A stretch of 21,023 nt of DNA, taken from the NCBI GenBank assembly GCA_030637025.1, contig DAOVVV010000039.1, positions 1 to 21,023 of the forward strand, written 5' to 3'. The stretch comes from JAGLHV01 sp023143305 [NCBI: Clostridia bacterium] (lineage in GTDB: Bacteria; CBDUZB01; JAGLHV01). The notes beneath the pieces are model-generated. The model was not told where the DNA came from. It was given only the letters and a program-made list of their open reading frames with translations, and did no database searches. Of the stretch, positions 15,056 to 21,023 are shown piece after piece. The stretch's first letter is position 1. Each line of letters begins with the position of its first letter. Position numbers and translations under genes: made by a program.

Positions 15056-16201
15056 ATGAAGGGGGAAAATAAATATTTGGATAAGGGCCAGGTATTAGTT
15101 TTTTTCCTTGTTTTTATTGCTTTGTGCGGTTTGGTGATGGTTACCATTGGAATTGATATTTTTAGAATTTCTCAGACTAAAATTATGCTTCAGACCGCAG
15201 TGGATGGGAGGGCTTTGCATTTAATTAGTCTTTATGCTAAACAAATGAATTTTCTTGCGGATATGAATAGGCATATGATTGAACCGGCAGATAAAACTTA
15301 TCCTAATCGTTGTAATTATGATGATTTTAAGCGTTTGAGGGGGGGGTTGTATTCAGGAGGGAAATGGATAACGGCTAGTAAGTTCAGACCGTATGAAGAA
15401 CCGGATGATGGTGAGTGGACTTATAATTATCTATACCATACCGAGGGACACGGAGGGACGCCTCATGAACACTGTTGTGATCATATTGATTTTGAATATC
15501 TAAATCCTAAATATATATCAGTTTCAACTCCTAATGTTTGGGATAGACCACCGGAAATTAATAAATTTGATGTAGATCGCGCTGATTCATCTGAATATGA
15601 CCGGCCTTTTCCCAGTAAGAATAGGATGGAAGAATATAGAGATGATTTTATTCAACCCAGAGCGGACCTTCAGGATAAAGTCATAAAAAAGGTCCGTAAG
15701 TTAATTAGAAAACTTGCAAGGGAAAAATTAGAATTTGGCACTGGGGATGATTCAAGGATTAAGACTACTATAACATCCGATGCTGATTTTGATACCTATT
15801 ATTCATCTGCGCATTGGAATACTCACCGTAAAAGTGTGGGTCTTCCCTATATAGTATGGGAGTATCATTCAAGTTCATGGACTCATACTTACACATCAGG
15901 TACTATGCCCGGTATGATTTGTACAGTAGAGAAGCATTGGTGGGAAGTATATAAGACAGCACGTGGAACGGATCCTAAAGAGTTAATTGGCGGTTGGTTG
16001 TATTTTGATGATGGTGTTGAGGTTGGCGATGAGATACCAGGTGGATTGAAGGTAGAGGCGAAGAGAGATGTAACCGGGCTTAATTTTGGAACGACTGGCA
16101 GGAAAAAAAATCTTCCGGCGGAAGCTTCGGTAGAGATAGATTCAACTACAGGTGAATTGTGGCCGAATCCGGAGTCTTCTTATAAAGTAAAATTTAAGTG
16201 A
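15056..16201 (+). CDS. TadG-like pseudopilin / pilus-assembly protein
   Basis: A 381-residue protein starting DKGQVLVFFLVFIALCGLVMVTIGIDI (residues ~9-35): a GQ motif followed by one hydrophobic helix, the N-terminal signature of TadG-like proteins of the tight-adherence (Flp/Tad) pilus systems. The remainder is a soluble, presumably extracytoplasmic domain rich in Asp, Tyr and Trp. It has a compact His/Cys cluster (GHGGTPHEHCCDH, ~131-143) that could bind metal. I recognise no domain beyond the N-terminus. AAAAGGAGG gives a strong ribosome site. It follows riboswitch 1 directly, and its stop overlaps a GTG of the next frame, so it heads a two-gene riboswitch-controlled operon with the TadE-like gene. 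No Tad ATPase, secretin or platform gene is in the window. Confidence 0.65.
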   Translation: MKGENKYLDKGQVLVFFLVFIALCGLVMVTIGIDIFRISQTKIMLQTAVDGRALHLISLYAKQMNFLADMNRHMIEPADKTYPNRCNYDDFKRLRGGLYSGGKWITASKFRPYEEPDDGEWTYNYLYHTEGHGGTPHEHCCDHIDFEYLNPKYISVSTPNVWDRPPEINKFDVDRADSSEYDRPFPSKNRMEEYRDDFIQPRADLQDKVIKKVRKLIRKLAREKLEFGTGDDSRIKTTITSDADFDTYYSSAHWNTHRKSVGLPYIVWEYHSSSWTHTYTSGTMPGMICTVEKHWWEVYKTARGTDPKELIGGWLYFDDGVEVGDEIPGGLKVEAKRDVTGLNFGTTGRKKNLPAEASVEIDSTTGELWPNPESSYKVKFK

Positions 16202-16224
16202 AATTAAGAAAAGGGGTTGATTTT

Positions 16225-16677
16225 ATGAACGGGAATAAGGGGCAGGCGGTCATAGAATTATCTGTTTTAATGGTACTGATAGTAGTAATGCTTAAAGCAT
16301 CTATGGAAGTAACTAAATTTTTAGAAATATTACAAAAAAATCAAGCGGCAGCTTATTATGCGGCGCAATGTTGGTCAATAGAAAAGCCGCGGTCGATTAC
16401 ATCACTTGAGCAATTGTCGGATGCTTCAGCAAGCGTGCGGAGTGATATAGAAAGCAGATTGAAGGCTTTTTTGGCAGATGACGATACTGAAGATGCAGAA
16501 TTTTCCGTAAAATTTGGATTTGCAGATAACTCCTCGCGGGTGGAACTAACCAGTAAGGTAAAGATAGATTTTCCCTGGCTGGAAGGTGTAGGAGGATTGC
16601 TAAAGCCGGTTAAAGCAAAGGCCGATGGTGAGTTTTGGCCGAGGTTTACCTGTTATGAAATAGCAAAACTTGAGTGA
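16225..16677 (+). CDS. TadE-like pseudopilin
   Basis: The N-terminus MNGNKGQAVIELSVLMVLIVVML matches TadE-like pseudopilins: a G-Q-A-x-x-E motif, with glutamate at +5 of the presumed prepilin-peptidase site, then one hydrophobic helix (~10-27). The ~150-residue product continues with an Ala-rich helix and a mixed domain without recognised motifs. A GTG at 16198 extends the frame by nine residues and overlaps the previous stop. The ATG at 16225 has AAAAGGGG upstream and puts the prepilin motif at the usual distance, so I prefer it. Pseudopilins of this kind act in Tad pilus assembly; here the partner is the adjacent TadG-like protein, and export machinery must be encoded elsewhere. Confidence 0.7.
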   Translation: MNGNKGQAVIELSVLMVLIVVMLKASMEVTKFLEILQKNQAAAYYAAQCWSIEKPRSITSLEQLSDASASVRSDIESRLKAFLADDDTEDAEFSVKFGFADNSSRVELTSKVKIDFPWLEGVGGLLKPVKAKADGEFWPRFTCYEIAKLE

Positions 16678-16709
16678 GAATAATATCGGGTGATGGGTCT
16701 GTTTTCTTC

Positions 16710-16738
16710 TTGACCAATGAAGAAAAAAGAGGTATATT
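16710..16738 (+). promoter_or_regulatory. Promoter upstream of the second riboswitch
   Basis: TTGACC (16710-16715), 17-base spacer, TATATT (16733-16738): five of six matches in each box. It gives the downstream giant gene a transcript independent of the TadG/TadE unit. Confidence 0.65.
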
Positions 16739-16770
16739 TATAGTAGGGTGGAAAAGGATTTGTTTCTTTG

Positions 16771-16861
16771 AAACGATTATCCGAAAAGGCAAACTTCGAG
16801 AAATCGGAGGGCGCAAAGCCACGGGTCTTTTTAAGAGAGATAGCCGAGCGTATCGATAACT
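16771..16861 (+). promoter_or_regulatory. Cyclic di-GMP-I (GEMM-I) riboswitch 2
   Basis: Core: CGAAAAGGCAAAC, helix CTTCGA/TCGGAG closed by a GAAA tetraloop (16794-16809), GGCGCAAAGCCACGG, a short arm GTCT...AGAT, then AGCCGAGCGTATCG (16843-16856). TTATC (16777-16781) can pair with GATAA (16855-16859) as P1, closing a compact aptamer. A second, nearly identical 3' strand (GACAGCCGAGCTACCG, 16901-16916) lies 62 bases downstream in the terminator. GTCTTTTTAAG (16825-16835) can instead pair with CTTAAAAAAGAC (16893-16904). Two mutually exclusive folds are thus possible, which is unusual for the family. Ligand identity (c-di-GMP or cGAMP) is not settled by inspection. Confidence 0.82.
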
Positions 16862-16906
16862 GAGGTATTTAGTGGTTATACAAATGGTTAAACTTAAAAA
16901 AGACAG

Positions 16907-16965
16907 CCGAGCTACCGAAATATGTATAGAAATAAATGTACATAAAAGGTAACTCGGTTTTTTTT
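16907..16965 (+). terminator. Riboswitch-controlled intrinsic terminator 2
   Basis: Arms CCGAGCTACC (16907-16916) and GGTAACTCGG (16948-16957) pair with one central mismatch. A nested TATGTA/TACATA stem extends the hairpin, and eight T residues follow (16958-16965). It ends 32 bases before the next ATG and is the strongest intrinsic terminator in the window. Confidence 0.85.
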
Positions 16966-16997
16966 AATAAAGAATTTAATAGAAAAAGGAGAAAAAA

Positions 16998-19900
16998 ATG
17001 AATAGTATTAAAGGACATATTATTACTAAAATATTCTCTTGCGTTTTATTGTTAATCTTCTTCGTTGTTTTCTGTGATATTAAAGAGTATGCCCATGCGG
17101 TGGAGGATTCTTATGTGGGGTACACAGGAGATTTAGACAATTCTTATTATGCAATAGATGATTTCGGTTATACGGTAAATGTAGATAATTTCTTAGATGA
17201 GATAAGAGGAAGCTTTAATGTTCATGGCGGGAATATATCATTAGAGTCGGCATTTTACACGGGTCATGAGATAACTCTGAGAACTAATAATGTAACTGAT
17301 GCCGTTGGGCTTGGAATGGATATTAATGCGATAGCCGGTGATGCCGGAAGTTGGTTGGACCATCTTTGGTGGGGGATAGAAGATTTTGCCCGTGTGGTGT
17401 GGGATGGCCTTAAGATTATGGGAAGTTTTGTTATTGGTAATATAATCGTTCCCGTATTTGATTTTGTATGGAGTGGAATTACTTGGGCATGGGATGGTTT
17501 TTTTGATTTAGGGTTTTATATTACCGTAGCCTGGGCAGAGTTCAGGATTAATGTTGTTGAGTCTATTTTCACTTTAATCGGAGCTCTCGCAAACCTTCAA
17601 GGGTGGGGAGCAGCATGGAGTGCTATTGCCGCCCCTTTATTGCAAAGCTACACACAATGGGTGATGGCGGAACGGGATTTTGTTTTAGACTTTAAACTTT
17701 TTATGAAAGAGGCAACACAAAACACTTTAACCTGGGGTGTGGAAAACATAAAGGCAATAGCTTTGTTTGTGATAGCTGGACTATTGGCGATAGCGTTAAC
17801 AATAGTAGCCGGTGCTTTAATATTTGCTGGAACTATAACTTCCGTGTTTGGTTTTGGTTTGGTTATATTAGCATTAGGAGTAGCTTTGTTAGCCGCAGCC
17901 GGGTCGTTATTTGGTTTTGCTATGATGAATTTTAAGGGTACAATTGCGGAAGGTACATGGGTAGAAGATTGGCAGGCCGAGGCACGGGTAATAGCCCCCA
18001 AGATATTGCATATTGCTTTAATAATGATAGGTATTGGTTTATTTATAGTTGCCGTAGCGGTTATTTTTATGGTAGCGGTAGCAGCTGTTAGTGGAACGAC
18101 AGCTGCTTTGAGTGGATTTTTCGGTTTAGGGGGATTAGGGATACTGGCAATAGGGCCAGTGGCAGCGGGAATAACGGTAGCTAGTACTATTGCCGCGATG
18201 ACTTTTACTACCCTTCAGGTAATAGCGCTGGTTGTAGTTGCTGTTTCACTTGCTGTTGCGGGTTTTTCAGCATTTATGTATGGATCCGGAGAGCTTGGTT
18301 TGTGGGAGGGAGTATATATTGGCGGTTATGATATAGGCAAGAGTTATAAGCATATTGCTTATAGTTGTTTTCTTGGTTCGATAATGCTTTTTTCATTAGC
18401 TCTGATGATTTTTGCTGCTCCTTTATTACTTAGTGCGGCTTGGAACATGGTTCTTGCGATAAAAGCAGCTACTATAGCTACGGCAATCTCTATTAAAGGA
18501 TTGACCATAAGTGGTATTATTGGGGCTCTTAAAGGAATAACCATAAGTGGTATTATAGGGACTTTTTCTTCTTGGGCATCTTTTAAGTTGGCTATTGTCG
18601 CTGTATCTAAGTTGGGTGTATTTGTTATTTTGAAAGCTTTAGCCGTTAGTTTTTTACAGTTTGTTGGGTCGGTAGCTGCTTTTGCAGGAGGAATGATGTT
18701 TTTTAGCGGAGCAGCAACGACGTTTGCTTTTGCAAATCCCGACCATTTTATTTCCAAAATTTGGTGGGGGACGGAATTAGAAGATTTTTATGGTACAGGA
18801 GTTGATATAGGAACCGGGGGGATCGTTGGGATTTTAACTTGGGTAATGGAAGGTATTATAGGAACAATGGATGAGCATGGACATTTTGATGGGGGCATTT
18901 GCGGCTGGTTTTTTGGAGTACAAGAATGGTTGTGGAGTGGTTTTGGACTTGGAGAGATACCGATACTAGGAATAGTACTGAAAGGAATTGGTTATGTGGT
19001 TTCGGTTCCTTTTATTTTAGCAGAAATGCTTATTGGTGTAATTGGCGTAGGGTTACAGATTGGTATGGTGGGGCATCATATGTCCTTGATAGGGTTAGGT
19101 GCGGCACCGATTGGTACTGATGATTATGGAAGACCGATTACCGGAAGTTGGGGAGATGTTCCTGCGACTATGATTCAGGGATTACTGCAATTTACTATTG
19201 AGACGGTCACTATTATGCTTAATCCCTTTAGTGATGGATTTCGCCCTGGTTTGGGATTGGCTAATTTAGCCATTATAATGGGGGGAGGAGCTAAAGGTGC
19301 AGGTATAATCGGCAAAATAACCGGGACATTTTTTAAAGGTATGCCGGCTATTGGAGCAATTTTAGGTGGTATTAGCGGGATAGTAGGTAATATAGGTAGT
19401 TTTGCCGGGAAAATTGGTAGTATAGCAGTGAAGGGAGTAACAATAGTTTTTTCCGGAATTAAAAATGTTTTTATTTCAATTATTAATTTCAATAAAAAAT
19501 TATTTTCAGACAGAAATATTAAACTAACTATTCCGGATGTAGTAAAGTCGCCTGTATTAATTAAAGTTGCCTTAGTTTCTTCGGTATTGATTTTAGTTTA
19601 TCCTATATTGGATAACCTTTTTGGAGGAGTTTTTGCTGATACTGTGCTGATGGGGTTGCCTTTAATGATGGTTGTTCATAATGTAGGAGGAATAGTTAAA
19701 ACAAAAGTGGGATTATGGGAAATACAATTGATCGATTTTCGTTTAAAAAATATTAAAAATCCCGGTGTTCTAGAAAATTTTTTAAAAATTCTTGATTTTG
19801 AAAACGCCGGAAAAAGAATAACATTGATTGATGTCTTCGGAAATGAAAGGCCAATTTTAAATACCCCGGAATTAAGAGCTTATGCGTCAAAGATGTTAAC

Positions 19901-21023
19901 CGACGCACTAAAACTTCCGGATCTTTATAAATTTGCAGAGTTTAAATTTGGGGAAATAGGTATTTTTAGAGGGCTTGATTTAAGCAGTTTAACTTTAAGA
20001 AAACTGGATTTGGCCAAAACATTTGAAATAAAATTAGCCGAAAGCCTCAATTTGTTTCAAATAAAGAAGTTAGCCATAGGAGATATAGTAAAGATAGATG
20101 GGATAGAAATAAACGGGAAATTCTTATTGGACATGGGGGTTAATTTCACAAATGTAGTAAAGCTTAAAATAGTGAAAGATATGGGTTTTTCCAGCAAAGA
20201 TTTTATAAAAATACTTGATTTTCTGGAAGGGAATGAAGTAAATGGGAAAATTGTTAAAATAGACGGGGTTGCTTTTGAAAATTTAAAGATGGATATAACG
20301 ATAAAAGAAATACTTACTTTGAAATTGGCTCAAGCAGATTTAAAAATTTTGGAAGCTATTTTTATAAATGGAAAAGAAGTTAACGGGATTAGTGTGGATT
20401 TTCTGACTAAAGATTTAGGGGTAAAAATAAGTTTAAGAGAAGTAATTGCGACTAAATTGGCACAATTTAGCATAACGGAATTGGACATGCTTTTTGTGCA
20501 GGGAAAGACTGTAAAAGGAATTAGTTTAGAAATGATAAAGGAATATTTAAAGATAGATATAACTTTGAGAGAGGTAATGGATGTTAGGTTTGCTAAGTTG
20601 ACTAGTTTTGAGTTAGATTTATTTCTTGAAGGGAAAGAAGTAAGAGGTCTTACTATAGAAGTATTAGCGGAAAAAATAGGAGTAGATGTTCAAGTTTTAA
20701 AACTGGATTTTTTTATGAAGTATGTAAAAGAAAATATAATTAGAGGAGAAGTGGATATAACTGTTAAGCTTATGTCTTTTCTTAACGGAGAGTTTGCTAT
20801 AAAATTTGGAGGGAAAGAATTAACTATAGGGGGTTTTATCCGGGAATTCGGTATAGAATTGGGAGATCTCAAATTTGAATTATTCAAGGAAAAAATACTC
20901 AAGGATTTTATGGGGAAAGAAATAAGCAATATAGACTTTAAAGTTCTGGCTGATAAATTTGGTTTGGAGGTATCTACCAAGCAAATAAACGAGATAAAAA
21001 CAGCCTTAGTGGAAATGAAGTTA
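16998..21023 (+). CDS. Giant multi-span membrane protein of unknown function, 3' end outside the window
   Basis: From ATG at 16998 (AAAAAGGAG upstream) the frame stays open for 1342 codons to the last base, so the gene is incomplete. Residues 1-34 look like a signal peptide (hydrophobic core LLLIFFVVF, cleavage after AHA). Residues ~118-170 are Trp-rich (LWWGIEDF, WSGITWAWDGFF), and a WWGTELEDF echo occurs near 589. About eight to ten hydrophobic Gly/Ala-rich helices lie between ~252 and ~690, with further hydrophobic stretches to ~900. From ~930 the protein is soluble, Lys/Asp/Leu-rich and built of ~44-residue repeats. I recognise no family. Its position behind riboswitch 2 and next to TadG/TadE-like genes suggests a cyclic-dinucleotide-controlled envelope or surface protein. 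Confidence 0.85.
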   Translation, partial: MNSIKGHIITKIFSCVLLLIFFVVFCDIKEYAHAVEDSYVGYTGDLDNSYYAIDDFGYTVNVDNFLDEIRGSFNVHGGNISLESAFYTGHEITLRTNNVTDAVGLGMDINAIAGDAGSWLDHLWWGIEDFARVVWDGLKIMGSFVIGNIIVPVFDFVWSGITWAWDGFFDLGFYITVAWAEFRINVVESIFTLIGALANLQGWGAAWSAIAAPLLQSYTQWVMAERDFVLDFKLFMKEATQNTLTWGVENIKAIALFVIAGLLAIALTIVAGALIFAGTITSVFGFGLVILALGVALLAAAGSLFGFAMMNFKGTIAEGTWVEDWQAEARVIAPKILHIALIMIGIGLFIVAVAVIFMVAVAAVSGTTAALSGFFGLGGLGILAIGPVAAGITVASTIAAMTFTTLQVIALVVVAVSLAVAGFSAFMYGSGELGLWEGVYIGGYDIGKSYKHIAYSCFLGSIMLFSLALMIFAAPLLLSAAWNMVLAIKAATIATAISIKGLTISGIIGALKGITISGIIGTFSSWASFKLAIVAVSKLGVFVILKALAVSFLQFVGSVAAFAGGMMFFSGAATTFAFANPDHFISKIWWGTELEDFYGTGVDIGTGGIVGILTWVMEGIIGTMDEHGHFDGGICGWFFGVQEWLWSGFGLGEIPILGIVLKGIGYVVSVPFILAEMLIGVIGVGLQIGMVGHHMSLIGLGAAPIGTDDYGRPITGSWGDVPATMIQGLLQFTIETVTIMLNPFSDGFRPGLGLANLAIIMGGGAKGAGIIGKITGTFFKGMPAIGAILGGISGIVGNIGSFAGKIGSIAVKGVTIVFSGIKNVFISIINFNKKLFSDRNIKLTIPDVVKSPVLIKVALVSSVLILVYPILDNLFGGVFADTVLMGLPLMMVVHNVGGIVKTKVGLWEIQLIDFRLKNIKNPGVLENFLKILDFENAGKRITLIDVFGNERPILNTPELRAYASKMLTDALKLPDLYKFAEFKFGEIGIFRGLDLSSLTLRKLDLAKTFEIKLAESLNLFQIKKLAIGDIVKIDGIEINGKFLLDMGVNFTNVVKLKIVKDMGFSSKDFIKILDFLEGNEVNGKIVKIDGVAFENLKMDITIKEILTLKLAQADLKILEAIFINGKEVNGISVDFLTKDLGVKISLREVIATKLAQFSITELDMLFVQGKTVKGISLEMIKEYLKIDITLREVMDVRFAKLTSFELDLFLEGKEVRGLTIEVLAEKIGVDVQVLKLDFFMKYVKENIIRGEVDITVKLMSFLNGEFAIKFGGKELTIGGFIREFGIELGDLKFELFKEKILKDFMGKEISNIDFKVLADKFGLEVSTKQINEIKTALVEMKL
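18495..18566 (+). repeat. 36-bp in-frame tandem duplication in the giant membrane protein
   Basis: Two adjacent 36-base units begin with AAAGGA at 18495 and 18531. They encode KGLTISGIIGAL and KGITISGIIGTF. The unit length preserves the frame and adds one glycine/isoleucine hydrophobic segment. Confidence 0.7.
20220..20753 (+). repeat. 44-residue protein repeats in the giant protein
   Basis: Units start at 20220 (46 codons), 20358 (44), 20490 (44) and 20622 (diverging after ~30 residues). Each begins with a hydrophobic pair plus a GKEV-like turn (FLEGNEVNG, IFINGKEVNG, LFVQGKTVKG, FLEGKEVRG). Next come a helix-like stretch and an I-x-L-R-E-V core, ending KLA....ELD. Weaker versions can be seen before and after, up to the window end. 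Confidence 0.7.

Noticed and set aside
16781-16794. Riboswitch 2 as a cGAMP-specific GEMM-Ib RNA because it has AAAAGGC instead of AGGGC
   Set aside because: By my alignment the altered base is one position before the guanine that decides ligand choice, and that guanine appears kept. The numbering was done from memory, so neither ligand is claimed.
16674-16859. A 61-codon plus-strand frame overlapping the TadE-like stop
   Set aside because: It runs through the promoter and riboswitch 2, has no recognisable protein features, and its GTG overlaps the stop only by chance.
17648-19492. Several minus-strand frames and one plus-strand frame of 73-132 codons in this stretch
   Set aside because: They are shadows of the giant gene starting at 16998, whose continuous frame covers them; their composition is that of reversed or shifted Gly/Ala-rich coding sequence.

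Overview
The window is an AT-rich chromosomal segment from a Gram-negative bacterium. It encodes LPS-export permeases (LptF, LptG), an LptE-like outer-membrane lipoprotein, a very large secreted protein resembling the SprA/Sov translocon, and a class A penicillin-binding protein. The long membrane proteins, the SprA-like gene outside an obvious Bacteroidota context, the Tad-type pseudopilins and the cyclic-dinucleotide riboswitches suggest an uncultured candidate-phylum lineage of the Omnitrophota/Elusimicrobiota kind. That placement is an impression, not a proof.

Layout. (1) 190-1834: leuD and leuB, leucine biosynthesis. (2) 1834-2785: a REP-associated (RAYT, Y1 HUH) transposase gene that carries two REP palindromes inside its own reading frame. 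The internal REP-to-REP segment occurs two more times, as orphan copies on either side of the gene; together they fill the space between the convergent leuB and lptG stop codons. (3) 2788-4969, minus strand: lptF then lptG, with a strong promoter at 5018-5046. (4) 5267-11729: a divergent operon of the SprA-like gene, an LptE-like lipoprotein and a ComF-type phosphoribosyltransferase. (5) 11730-12389: three tandem ~186-bp units, each holding a fold-back (MITE-like) element with 17-bp terminal inverted repeats. The third is disrupted by an inverted REP pair. (6) 12393-14585: penicillin-binding protein 1A. (7) 14760-21023: two successive transcription units, each with its own near-consensus promoter, a GEMM-I (cyclic di-GMP-I) riboswitch and an intrinsic terminator. 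The first precedes a TadG-like and a TadE-like gene. The second precedes an open reading frame of at least 1342 codons that runs off the window end. It encodes a signal-peptide-bearing, multi-membrane-span protein with ~44-residue repeats near the visible C-terminal end.

How it fits together. Most genes serve the cell envelope: LPS export (LptE, LptF, LptG), outer-membrane translocation or assembly (SprA-like) and peptidoglycan synthesis (PBP1A). The last 6.2 kb look like a cyclic-dinucleotide-controlled surface module whose components (pseudopilins plus a giant membrane protein) are switched at the level of transcription termination. The second riboswitch carries a duplicated copy of its own 3' aptamer strand inside the terminator, so its output could be opposite to that of the first. 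This region and the REP/RAYT arrangement are the most unusual parts of the window.
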